NCBI GenBank assembly: GCA_018710885.1
Contig: DVJA01000054.1
Coordinates: 1-34,065 of the forward strand
DNA length: 34,065 bases
Direction: 5' to 3'
DNA from: Scatomorpha merdigallinarum
GTDB taxonomy: Bacteria > Bacillota > Clostridia > Oscillospirales > Oscillospiraceae
Position 1 is the stretch's first letter. The number at the start of each line of letters is the position of its first letter. The position numbers and the translations under genes are program-made. Below are positions 1 through 6,475 of the stretch, piece by piece. Under the pieces are notes generated by a model, which was given only the letters and a program-made list of their open reading frames with translations, was not told the origin of the DNA and made no database searches.

Positions 1-129
1 TCTACAACCACGAGCGCATCCAGCTCAAAACTGGAGAGGCGCCGCTTGCGCAACGCCTCTCCCTCTAAAACTCTTTAGCTCCTACACCAGGGCTCTTTTT
101 GTACTGTCCGTATATTCTGGGGCCGTTCA
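1..129 (+). mobile_element. Right end of an IS3-family insertion sequence (partial)
   Basis: The window opens inside an insertion sequence. Bases 3-68 read as the C-terminus of an IS3-family transposase. About 35 bases later comes a terminal-repeat-like stretch (about 102-129). Its reverse complement begins TGAACGGCCCC and runs to GGACAGT, which is the usual shape of Firmicute IS3 ends (TGAAC...CCCC...GACAGT). The element would therefore end in CA at 129, 19 bases past the stop codon of the convergent LysR gene. The left end and any target duplication lie outside the window. The IS3 assignment rests on the transposase tail and the form of the inverted repeat, both recognised from memory of the family. 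Confidence 0.7.
3..68 (+). CDS. IS3-family transposase, C-terminal fragment (5' end outside window)
   Basis: Frame 3 from the first base reads YNHERIQLKTGEAPLAQRLS-L and stops at 66-68. The pattern Y-N-x-x-R-I-Q-x-K-x-G-x-x-P is the standard end of the DDE integrase domain (OrfB) in IS3/IS150-type transposases, a few residues after the catalytic glutamate, which lies upstream of the window. Only 21 residues are visible, so whether the full gene is intact cannot be judged. Confidence 0.72.
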   Translation, partial: YNHERIQLKTGEAPLAQRLSL

Positions 130-147
130 CAATGCGAAGGGGTTATT

Positions 148-1023
148 TTATACGCCCAGCACCTCGCGGGTGCAGTCCATAAACCTGCGCATGGCGGGCG
201 AGGCGTCAGCCATAGAGCGTACAGCCATACCAAGCGAGCGTGAGATAGGGGGCGATATCGGAACTGAGGCAACGTCTGCATGTGAACCCTCAAGTATCAG
301 CTTCGGCATCATTGTCACGCCTAGATTGTGCTCTACCATGGCGAGTATGGTCATATCAAAGTTTGAGGTGAACTTGCCCTGTGCGCTGATGCCGACAGAG
401 TTCAGGGCTCGGGCCAGGTCCACATCCGGCTTGGTGTTGGCGACATAGACCAGAAACGGCTCATTTTTAAATTCTGATATGGGGTATGTTTTGTCGTGGG
501 CGCGGGGATGGTTCTTAGGCAGTACGGCAAACATGGGGTCGTCGAGTATCTTGAATGTGTCAAAGGTGAAGTATGGCTGCAAGCTCGTATAGGCAATGTC
601 TATGCGGCCGGAGGACAGCCACTCCTCTATCTCCTGCCCGTTTCCCTCCAATAGCTCCACCTTTATGTTCGGATAGCGCTCCTGAAAGGCTTCCAGTATC
701 TGAGGTATCCAGTGCAGGGATATGGAAGAATAGGTGCCTATCTTAACTATGCCCTCTTCTACGCCGCGAGTGAGAGCAAGCTCCTGCTCAAGCCTGTCTG
801 CGGTCTGACTGAGCTCGCGGAACAATGGAGCAAGTCTCTCGCCGTCAGATGTAAATTTTACACCCCGGTTTCCCCTGATGAGCAGCGGAAAGCCGGCCTC
901 TTCCTCGAGCGTACGCATCATGTGCGTTACGCCTGACTGGGTATAACCCAGCGCTTCGGCCGCTTTTGATATACTCCCAAAGTCTACTGCCGCCAGGAGC
1001 GCGCGTACTTTTGCAGTGTCCAC
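148..1023 (-). CDS. LysR-family transcriptional regulator
   Basis: This is a typical LysR-type regulator of about 291 residues. The N-terminal winged helix-turn-helix (about residues 1-60) contains the pattern GSISKAAEALGYTQSGVTH, where the second helix recognises DNA. Residues about 90-290 form the two-lobed LysR effector-binding domain. The start chosen is a GTG at 1021-1023, because AAGGAG sits 8 bases before it. The ATG at 1027-1029 is only 2 bases from that AAGGAG, but would add just two residues. The gene stands alone, with its own promoter at 1063-1091, and the target genes are unknown because the usual divergent neighbour is absent. An IS3 element ends 19 bases beyond its stop, yet the length looks complete. 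The co-inducer cannot be inferred. Confidence 0.9.
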   Translation of the reverse strand: MDTAKVRALLAAVDFGSISKAAEALGYTQSGVTHMMRTLEEEAGFPLLIRGNRGVKFTSDGERLAPLFRELSQTADRLEQELALTRGVEEGIVKIGTYSSISLHWIPQILEAFQERYPNIKVELLEGNGQEIEEWLSSGRIDIAYTSLQPYFTFDTFKILDDPMFAVLPKNHPRAHDKTYPISEFKNEPFLVYVANTKPDVDLARALNSVGISAQGKFTSNFDMTILAMVEHNLGVTMMPKLILEGSHADVASVPISPPISRSLGMAVRSMADASPAMRRFMDCTREVLGV

Positions 1024-1062
1024 AGGCATCTCTCCTTGATATTAAGAATATTTATATCAGAT

Positions 1063-1091
1063 ATTATAAATTCTCTCTTTACTAATAGCAA
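1063..1091 (-). promoter_or_regulatory. Probable promoter of the LysR gene
   Basis: On the minus strand, TTGCTA (1086-1091) and TATAAT (1063-1068) are separated by 17 bases. The -10 hexamer is perfect and the -35 matches four of six positions. It lies about 40 bases upstream of the GTG start in an AT-rich stretch. Confidence 0.6.
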
Positions 1092-1115
1092 TACTTGTGT
1101 TAAGTTTTTAGCGAG

Positions 1116-1142
1116 GGCGGGTTGAACTCCCATCAACCTGCC
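1116..1142. repeat. Inverted repeat upstream of the LysR promoter
   Basis: Arms of ten bases (GGCGGGTTGA and TCAACCTGCC) pair with one G-T wobble around a 7-base loop. The repeat sits about 25 bases upstream of the LysR -35 box. It has no T-run on either side, so it is not a clear terminator. It could be an operator or the remains of a structured RNA; the sequence does not decide. Confidence 0.35.
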
Positions 1143-1180
1143 GATTAAATGATTTTCCTCTTCCAAACTCCCATATCCAC

Positions 1181-1213
1181 AAAAACGCCTCAGACCGCAT
1201 CTGAGGCGTTTTT
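1181..1213 (-). terminator. Rho-independent terminator of rpsT
   Basis: A perfect 13-base-pair stem (AAAAACGCCTCAG with its complement) closes a 7-base loop, and T-runs appear in both orientations. It lies downstream of rpsT and upstream of the LysR promoter, so it most likely ends the rpsT transcript. Confidence 0.8.
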
Positions 1214-1241
1214 GTTTTATGTTTGCTGTGTTCATAGTGCG

Positions 1242-1272
1242 CGAAAGGCCCGCCATTACGGCGGGCCTTTCG
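1242..1272 (-). terminator. Second hairpin downstream of rpsT
   Basis: A perfect 13-base-pair stem (CGAAAGGCCCGCC with its complement) closes the loop ATTAC, 34 bases past the rpsT stop. No long T-run follows it on the minus strand, so it may act together with the terminator at 1181-1213 or protect the mRNA 3' end. Confidence 0.6.
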
Positions 1273-1305
1273 ACTGCGCTTAACGCAGAGTTTTGCGAAC
1301 GCTTA

Positions 1306-1566
1306 TCACATGGCGTTGAGCTTCTGAGCCATGGCGCTCTTCTTGTGCGCGGCGTTGTTCTTGTGGATGAGTCCCTTGGCCGCGGCGCGGTCGACGGACT
1401 TGACAGCAACTTTATAGGTGCCGGCAGCTGCCTCCTTGTTGCCCTCGGCGACTGCCGCGTCGAACTTCTTCATGACGGTCTTGAGCGCAGTCTTCTGCGC
1501 GCGATTGCGGGCGTTCTCCACCTTGCTCTTGGCGTCACGCTTCATAGCGGACTTTATATTGGGCAT
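1306..1566 (-). CDS. rpsT: 30S ribosomal protein S20
   Basis: An 86-residue, lysine- and alanine-rich protein starting MPNIKSAMKRDAKSK, the usual bS20 opening, with the C-terminal pattern GLIHKNNAAHKKS. Length and composition match the family. S20 binds 16S rRNA early in assembly of the 30S subunit. The ATG is preceded by an AGGAGGAGGTGG ribosome-binding site. The gene has its own promoter (1623-1651) and is followed by two hairpins. It is divergent from gpr; in Bacillus rpsT and gpr are also neighbours, which supports both calls. Confidence 0.97.
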   Translation of the reverse strand: MPNIKSAMKRDAKSKVENARNRAQKTALKTVMKKFDAAVAEGNKEAAAGTYKVAVKSVDRAAAKGLIHKNNAAHKKSAMAQKLNAM

Positions 1567-1622
1567 GCTCTGTTTGCCACCTCCTCCTATAAAATTACGT
1601 GGTTATGCACTCACGGACTGTT

Positions 1623-1651
1623 ATTCTACCATCAGCCGGCATAAAAATCAA
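1623..1651 (-). promoter_or_regulatory. Promoter of rpsT
   Basis: On the minus strand TTGATT (1646-1651) and TAGAAT (1623-1628) are exactly 17 bases apart. The -10 lies about 57 bases upstream of the rpsT ATG, leaving a leader with a strong ribosome-binding site. Confidence 0.75.
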
Positions 1652-1745
1652 GTGCTTTTTAACTTTTTTCTCTCATAATTTGCATATGAGTCTAACAAAT
1701 GCAGACCATATACACTATCTTGTGTCTGTGAGGCGATGAATCACT

Positions 1746-2588
1746 ATGACTGCAATGTACCGCACCGATCTGGCCGTAGAAGAGCGGGAAAATTTAGGCT
1801 CCGGCGAGCTGGAAGGCGTCGCTGCTAGAGCTTATGACTCCCGCGGCTTTCGCGTAGAGAGAGTCGAAGTTTTGAACGACGAGGGCGCTAAAAAGTTATG
1901 TAAACCAACAGGCAAGTATCTTACCATATCTGCTAGAAGTCTGATAGAGCGAAAGCCGGAAGCGTTTACGAATGGTGTCGAAACCCTTGCGGAACTCATA
2001 AGAGAGCTGTTGCCATTCCCCGGTGAACTGACACTGATAGCAGGACTGGGCAACGCCGTAATGACGCCGGACGCCGTAGGTCCGCTGACCGTAGAAAACG
2101 TGCTGGCTACGCGACACCTCAAGCAGAGCATGCCGGATGACTTTGCCGGCCTCTCCCCCGTTTGCGCCTTTACGCCTGGCGTATTGGGTTCCACCGGCAT
2201 TGAGAGCGCTGAGTTGCTCAAATCCGTGTGTGGGTATGTGAAACCCGCGCAGGTTATCGCTGTTGACGCGCTTGCCGCCGCTTCGCTAGAAAGGCTCTGC
2301 ACAACCGTCCAACTCACTGATGCCGGTATAGTTCCCGGCTCGGGCGTCGGCAATAACCGCGCCGCCGTTTCACGTGAAACATTGCAGGTGCCAGTGCTGG
2401 CCCTTGGGGTGCCGACGGTTGTCGATGCCGCAGCATTCTCTGATGATGAGGCTGCAAAGGGCATGTTTGTGACGCCAAGAGACATTGACGCCTCTGTACG
2501 CACCATGTCAAAGCTACTTGGCTACGCAATTAACATTGCGCTGCACAACGGTTTGACTGTTGCAGATATTGACATGCTGAAGGGATGA
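1746..2588 (+). CDS. gpr: GPR spore germination endopeptidase
   Basis: A 280-residue member of the GPR peptidase family (A25). Early in germination this enzyme cleaves the small acid-soluble proteins that coat spore DNA. Diagnostic stretches are the N-terminal RTDLAVEERE, where the zymogen propeptide lies in the family, GLGN followed by TPDAVGPLTVENVLATRHL, SPGV-like FTPGVLGSTGIE, VIAVDALAA and IVPGSGVGNNR, then LGVPTVVDA. It is about 90 residues shorter than the Bacillus protein. The missing part lies between the VPTVVDA motif and the final VTPRDID segment, a stretch that varies in length in Clostridia. The ribosome-binding site is weak. A parS-type palindrome is embedded in the coding sequence (2366-2381), and another overlaps the stop codon and forms a terminator-like hairpin. 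The gene implies that the host sporulates. Confidence 0.95.
   Translation: MTAMYRTDLAVEERENLGSGELEGVAARAYDSRGFRVERVEVLNDEGAKKLCKPTGKYLTISARSLIERKPEAFTNGVETLAELIRELLPFPGELTLIAGLGNAVMTPDAVGPLTVENVLATRHLKQSMPDDFAGLSPVCAFTPGVLGSTGIESAELLKSVCGYVKPAQVIAVDALAAASLERLCTTVQLTDAGIVPGSGVGNNRAAVSRETLQVPVLALGVPTVVDAAAFSDDEAAKGMFVTPRDIDASVRTMSKLLGYAINIALHNGLTVADIDMLKG
2366..2381. other. parS: parS-type ParB-binding site 1, inside gpr
   Basis: CGTTTCACGTGAAACA matches the bacterial parS consensus TGTTNCACGTGAAACA at all but the first position. It lies within gpr, where it encodes V-S-R-E-T, a segment of the protease in which Bacillus GPR has L-S-K-D-T. It is about 330 bases from parA. Confidence 0.85.
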
Positions 2589-2612
2589 GGTTTCACGTGA
2601 AACCTCATCCCT
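2581..2612. other. parS: parS-type site 2 within a 32-base perfect palindrome; terminator-like
   Basis: The core GTTTCACGTGAAAC (2590-2603) is extended by AGGGATGAG and its complement into a perfect 32-base palindrome. The arms overlap the last codon and stop of gpr, and the right arm is followed by CCTTTT. In RNA this would form a hairpin followed by a short U-run, so the site may serve both as a ParB-loading site and as the gpr terminator. Confidence 0.85.
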
Positions 2613-2624
2613 CCTTTTACCGCC

Positions 2625-2644
2625 CATGTTTCACGTGAAACATG
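2625..2644. other. parS: parS-type site 3, abutting the parAB promoter
   Basis: TGTTTCACGTGAAACA (2627-2642) is an exact parS consensus, inside a 20-base palindrome. Its last base is directly followed by the -35 hexamer of the parAB promoter at 2645. Centre-to-centre distance to site 2 is 38 bases. Confidence 0.92.
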
Positions 2645-2673
2645 TTGAAATAAGCCGCAAGGACTGATATAAT
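2645..2673 (+). promoter_or_regulatory. Promoter of the parA-parB operon
   Basis: TTGAAA (2645-2650) and TATAAT (2668-2673) are 17 bases apart, a near-consensus sigma-A promoter. Transcription would start about 20 bases before the parA TTG. The -35 touches parS site 3, so ParB bound there would be placed to repress this promoter. Confidence 0.8.
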
Positions 2674-2700
2674 CAAGGAGCCGTAAAAGAGGGTGATAAA

Positions 2701-3456
2701 TTGGGCAAGATAATAGCGCTGGCAAATCAAAAAGGCGGCGTCGGCAAGACAACCACTTGCATAAATCTCGCTGCGGCTCTTACAAAGCGCAACCGCAAAG
2801 TCCTGGTAGCCGACTGCGACCCGCAGGGCAACAGCACTTCCGGCCTCGGTGTACGAAAAGACCGTGAGCCGAACATATATGACCTCCTGGTGCGTGGCAG
2901 AAGTCTTGCTGAGTGCGTAGTGGAGACGCCATATTGTGACGTGTTACCGGCCAACAGAGAACTTTCAGGCGCCAGCGTGGAGCTAGTAGACATGCAATCA
3001 CGCGAGTATGTGCTGAAGACAGCGCTTGCTCCGGCCAAGGAAAAGTACGATTACATATTTATAGACTGCCCGCCATCACTCGAGCTGCTGACCGTGAACG
3101 CGCTTGTGGCAGCGGACAGCGTGCTGATCCCAGTACAGTGCGAGTACTACGCCCTGGAGGGCATCACTGACCTGATGACCTCAATAAAGCTCACTAAGCG
3201 CACGCTCAATCCACCGCTTGAGATACAGGGAATAGTGCTCACCATGTACGACTCGCGCACCAATTTCTCGGAACAAGTGGCGGCTGAAGTGCAAAAATTC
3301 TTCGGCACAGCCGTCTACAAGACGAGAATACCACGCGCAGTGCGCATTGCCGAGAGCCCCAGCCACGGCATGCCGGTCATAAAGTACGACAGAATGTCAC
3401 GAGGCAGCAGAGCGTATTTGCACCTCGCGGACGAGCTGATAAAGAGGGAGGAGTGA
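2701..3456 (+). CDS. parA: Chromosome-partitioning ATPase ParA (Soj)
   Basis: A 251-residue ParA/MinD-family ATPase. The deviant Walker A box KGGVGKTT is at residues 11-18, including the signature lysine at 11. The Walker A' region includes DCDPQGN, and the Walker B is FIDCPP at about 120-125. Chromosomal ParA of this short class lacks the N-terminal DNA-binding domain of plasmid ParAs. It binds DNA without sequence specificity when loaded with ATP and works with ParB-parS in origin segregation and replication control. The start is a TTG at 2701, preceded by AGAGGGTGAT; the next methionine lies far inside the domain. It is first gene of an operon with parB one base downstream, transcribed from 2645-2673. 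Confidence 0.96.
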   Translation: MGKIIALANQKGGVGKTTTCINLAAALTKRNRKVLVADCDPQGNSTSGLGVRKDREPNIYDLLVRGRSLAECVVETPYCDVLPANRELSGASVELVDMQSREYVLKTALAPAKEKYDYIFIDCPPSLELLTVNALVAADSVLIPVQCEYYALEGITDLMTSIKLTKRTLNPPLEIQGIVLTMYDSRTNFSEQVAAEVQKFFGTAVYKTRIPRAVRIAESPSHGMPVIKYDRMSRGSRAYLHLADELIKREE

Positions 3457-3457
3457 C

Positions 3458-4318
3458 ATGTCAGCCAAAAAAGGACTGGGAACTGGCCTGAACGCCCTCT
3501 TTGGCGAGGCCGAAAAGGAATATGCGGAAGAGACTATGAAGCTGCCAATCTCACGTGTGGAGCCGCGCGAGTCGCAGCCGCGTACAAACTTTGACGAGGC
3601 CAGCCTGCAAGAACTGGCCGACTCAATACAGGAGTACGGTCTCATCCAGCCGATAACCGTGCGCAGGCTGGATTCCGGCTACTATCAGATAATAGCCGGG
3701 GAGAGACGCTGGCGCGCAGCGCGCATAGCGGGACTGAGAGAAGTTCCGGTGCGCGTAATTGAGGCCGACGACAAGCTGGCCACCGAGCTGGCGCTGGTTG
3801 AAAATCTTCAGCGTGAGGACTTGAATCCGCTGGAAGAGGCGCTGGGTTATAAACGCCTGCTCGATGAATACGGCATGACCCAGGAAGAGGCAGCCAGGCG
3901 GGTGGGCAAGGCTCGCCCGACAGTGACAAATGCACTGCGGCTTTTGAACTTGGCGCCGGAGGTGCAGCAGTTTGTGGAGCAGGGGCTGCTCTCAGCCGGT
4001 CACGCGCGTGCGCTGGTTGGCGTAAAGCCAGAGGAAGCCCAAATAGACGCTGCTCGCAGCGTAATAGCGAACGGCCTGTCAGTGCGGCGCACTGAGCAGC
4101 TCGCGGCCAAGTTGATGCGCGAACCAAAGCCTGAGAAGGTTGATGACGGAGTGCATGTGGACTATGCCGCCGAAGTGTCACGCAGGCTGGAAAAGGCGCT
4201 GGGGCGCAAAGTGCAGCTCACTGAACGCGGCAAACACGGCAAGATAACGCTTGAATACTACGGCGCAGACGACCGCGAGAGACTGATAGAACTGCTCGCG
4301 GCGCTTGAAAATATGTGA
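3458..4318 (+). CDS. parB: Chromosome-partitioning protein ParB (Spo0J), CTPase
   Basis: A 286-residue ParB. The N-terminus KKGLGTGLNALF carries the short peptide that stimulates ParA ATPase. The CTP-binding domain shows the C-motif GERRWRA at 81-87 and ENLQRE at 115-120. The central helix-turn-helix, with MTQEEAARRVGKARPTVTN at about 140-158, reads parS. A C-terminal dimerisation domain ends in LLAALENM. Family knowledge: ParB loads at parS and slides as a CTP-dependent clamp. Three matching parS sites lie just upstream. The ATG follows the parA stop by one base, with GAGGGAGGAG inside parA as ribosome-binding site, so the two are co-translated. Confidence 0.97.
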   Translation: MSAKKGLGTGLNALFGEAEKEYAEETMKLPISRVEPRESQPRTNFDEASLQELADSIQEYGLIQPITVRRLDSGYYQIIAGERRWRAARIAGLREVPVRVIEADDKLATELALVENLQREDLNPLEEALGYKRLLDEYGMTQEEAARRVGKARPTVTNALRLLNLAPEVQQFVEQGLLSAGHARALVGVKPEEAQIDAARSVIANGLSVRRTEQLAAKLMREPKPEKVDDGVHVDYAAEVSRRLEKALGRKVQLTERGKHGKITLEYYGADDRERLIELLAALENM

Positions 4319-4334
4319 TTGAGAGGTTATAACC

Positions 4335-5642
4335 ATGCTTGATATAAAATTTGTGCGCGAAAACCCGGATTTGGTAAAGGAAAACATAAAGAAGAAGTTC
4401 CAGGATGAGAAACTGCCGCTGGTGGACGAGGTCATAGAGCTCGACGCCAAGCAGCGTGCCGCCATCACTGAGGCCAGCGAACTGCGCGCCGAGCGCAACA
4501 AGCTGAGCAAGCAGGTGGGCGCCCTGATGGGCCAGGCCAAGAAGGACCCCAGCAAGCTCGAGGAAGCTGAAGCCGTCAAGGCGAAAGTCAAGGCCCAGGC
4601 CGATCGCCTGGCCGAGCTCGAGGCTATGGAGGCCGAGCTGGAGGAGAAGGTGCGCGAGATCATGCTGCGCATACCTCAGATGATAGATCCCAGCGTGCCC
4701 ATCGGTCCCGACGACAGCTACAACGTGGAGGTGCAGCGCTTTGGCGAGGCGAAAGTCCCTGACTTCGAGATTCCCTATCACACTGAGATAATGGAGTCCT
4801 TCGGCGGCATAGACCTCGACGCCGCCCGCCGCGTCTCCGGCAACGGTTTCTACTACCTGCTTGGCGACATCGCACGCCTGCACGAGGCTGTACTGGCCCG
4901 CGCGCGCGACTTCATGATAGACAAGGGCTTTACTTACGTAATCCCGCCCTTCATGATACACGGCAGCGTGGTCGAAGGCGTCATGAGCTTCCCTGAGATG
5001 GACGCCATGATGTACAAGATAGAGGGCGAGGACCTCTACCTCATCGGCACCAGTGAGCACAGCATGATAGGAAGATTTACAAACCAGATAATTCCAGCCG
5101 AGGACCTGCCCCAAACCCTTACTAGCTACAGCCCCTGCTTCCGCAAGGAAAAGGGCGCCCACGGCCTGGAAGAGCGCGGCGTCTACCGTATCCATCAGTT
5201 CGAGAAGCAGGAGATGATAGTGGTCTGCAAGCCCGAGGAGAGCATGGACTGGTATGAAAAGCTCTGGCGCTACAGTGTGGAGCTCTTCCGCAGCTTCAAT
5301 ATCCCCGTGCGCCAGCTCGAGTGCTGCTCCGGCGACCTCGCCGATTTGAAGGTCAAGAGCTGCGACATCGAGGCCTGGAGCCCGAGGCAGCAGAAGTACT
5401 TTGAGGTCTGCTCCTGCTCCAACCTCGGCGACGCCCAGGCACGCCGCCTGAAGATACGCTATCGCGGCGAGGACGGCAAGACCTATCTCGCCCACACCCT
5501 CAACAACACCTGCGTCGCGCCTCCGCGCATGCTGATAGCTTTCCTGGAGAACAACCTCAACGCCGACGGCACTGTCGATATCCCCGAAGTGCTTCGTCCC
5601 TACATGGGCGGCAAGGAAAAGCTCATCCCCATAAAGAAGTAA
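4335..5642 (+). CDS. serS: Seryl-tRNA synthetase
   Basis: A 435-residue class II synthetase that charges tRNA-Ser. Residues 1-110 form the antiparallel coiled-coil arm that holds the long variable arm of tRNA-Ser; the sequence is rich in K, E and A. The catalytic core has motif 2 (CFRKEKGA, then RGVYRIHQFEKQEM) and the DIEAWSPRQQKY and CSCSNLGDAQARR stretches. Motif 3 is unusual: the common N-G-S-G-L-A...G-R is replaced by N-N-T-C-V-A-P-P-R, with the arginine kept. It lies 16 bases after parB, with GAGAGG as ribosome-binding site, so it is probably the last gene of the parAB operon. A bidirectional terminator follows. A tRNA-Ser(CGA) gene lies at 23124. Confidence 0.96.
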   Translation: MLDIKFVRENPDLVKENIKKKFQDEKLPLVDEVIELDAKQRAAITEASELRAERNKLSKQVGALMGQAKKDPSKLEEAEAVKAKVKAQADRLAELEAMEAELEEKVREIMLRIPQMIDPSVPIGPDDSYNVEVQRFGEAKVPDFEIPYHTEIMESFGGIDLDAARRVSGNGFYYLLGDIARLHEAVLARARDFMIDKGFTYVIPPFMIHGSVVEGVMSFPEMDAMMYKIEGEDLYLIGTSEHSMIGRFTNQIIPAEDLPQTLTSYSPCFRKEKGAHGLEERGVYRIHQFEKQEMIVVCKPEESMDWYEKLWRYSVELFRSFNIPVRQLECCSGDLADLKVKSCDIEAWSPRQQKYFEVCSCSNLGDAQARRLKIRYRGEDGKTYLAHTLNNTCVAPPRMLIAFLENNLNADGTVDIPEVLRPYMGGKEKLIPIKK

Positions 5643-5655
5643 AACGTCTGTAGAA

Positions 5656-5686
5656 AAACCCCCTGCGGATATTCCGCAGGGGGTTT
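5656..5686. terminator. Bidirectional terminator between serS and the phosphatase gene
   Basis: A 14-base-pair perfect stem (AAACCCCCTGCGGA with its complement) closes the loop TAT. A- and T-rich flanks on both sides suit a terminator shared by the convergent genes serS and the inositol-monophosphatase-like gene. Confidence 0.85.
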
Positions 5687-5692
5687 AGCACA

Positions 5693-6475
5693 TTATCGAA
5701 GCAGTTCAATCAGTTCGCCGTGGACGAGGCCGTTACTTGCCAGCAGGCTGCCACCGTCTTTGAAATCCAGCGGGCCGCCTTCACAGTTTGTGACGCGGCC
5801 TCCCGCCTCGGAGAGTATCAACGAGCCCGCGGCGTAGTCCCAGGGGCAGAGATAACGCTCCTCGTAGGCGTCTGCGCGCCCGCAGGCCACGTCGCAGAGG
5901 TCGAGGCTGGCGCAGCCGCTGCGGCGTATGTCGAGCCCGCGCTCGTAGATGCGCCGTATGTCCCGGAACACGAGCTCCGTCCACTCGCGGTGGCCGGGAG
6001 CCGTACCCGCATAGACGAGGCATTCGGCGAGCGTAGCGGCAGCGGTGACGTGGATGCCGCGTCCGTTCAGCTTCGCCCCCGCACCGAGCCTGGCGGTGAA
6101 GAGCTCACCGGCGTAGGGGTTATATACGACGCCGAAAACCACGCGCCCAGCCTCGGCCAGGGCGAGGGAAATGGCGCTGTGACGCAGAGCGCGAATCAAG
6201 TTCGTCGTGCCGTCCACAGGGTCCAGTATCCAGAGCGGCCGCGTCCAGTCTATGGCAGAGTTGTCCTGTTCTTCGCCCATAAACTGCACCTCGGGCAACA
6301 GCTCTGCAAGCCGGGCCTTGAGCGTCTCCTGGACGCGCAGGTCCACGTCTGTGACGAAATCCGTGCGGTTCTTGGCGTGTACCTCGTGTACCGCGCCGGC
6401 GCCGTCCAGCAGTTTGCCTGCCTCCAGAACAGCGGAAATTATATCGTGTTCAGGCAGCCTTTCCAGAATACTCAT
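5693..6475 (-). CDS. Inositol monophosphatase family protein
   Basis: A 260-residue Mg-dependent, Li-sensitive-type sugar phosphatase of the IMPase/FBPase fold. The metal ligands are visible: GEE at residues 67-69, DPVDGTTN at 85-92, and the late WDYAAG motif that supplies the last aspartate. The substrate cannot be told from sequence: inositol phosphate, fructose bisphosphate, histidinol phosphate and PAP phosphatases share these motifs. Its ATG overlaps the stop of the asparaginase gene in ATGA, so the two are translationally coupled. Confidence 0.9.
   Translation of the reverse strand: MSILERLPEHDIISAVLEAGKLLDGAGAVHEVHAKNRTDFVTDVDLRVQETLKARLAELLPEVQFMGEEQDNSAIDWTRPLWILDPVDGTTNLIRALRHSAISLALAEAGRVVFGVVYNPYAGELFTARLGAGAKLNGRGIHVTAAATLAECLVYAGTAPGHREWTELVFRDIRRIYERGLDIRRSGCASLDLCDVACGRADAYEERYLCPWDYAAGSLILSEAGGRVTNCEGGPLDFKDGGSLLASNGLVHGELIELLR

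Noticed and set aside
1681..1714. Possible sigma-G promoter for gpr (GCATA then CATATACA)
   Set aside because: The spacing of 20 bases is too long for the usual 17-18 and the -10 match is partial, so it was not listed.
4218..5495. Long minus-strand frame opposite serS, and similar ones opposite pyc, proA and the FMN gene
   Set aside because: Shadow frames of GC-rich coding sequence; the sense strand holds complete, well-known proteins.
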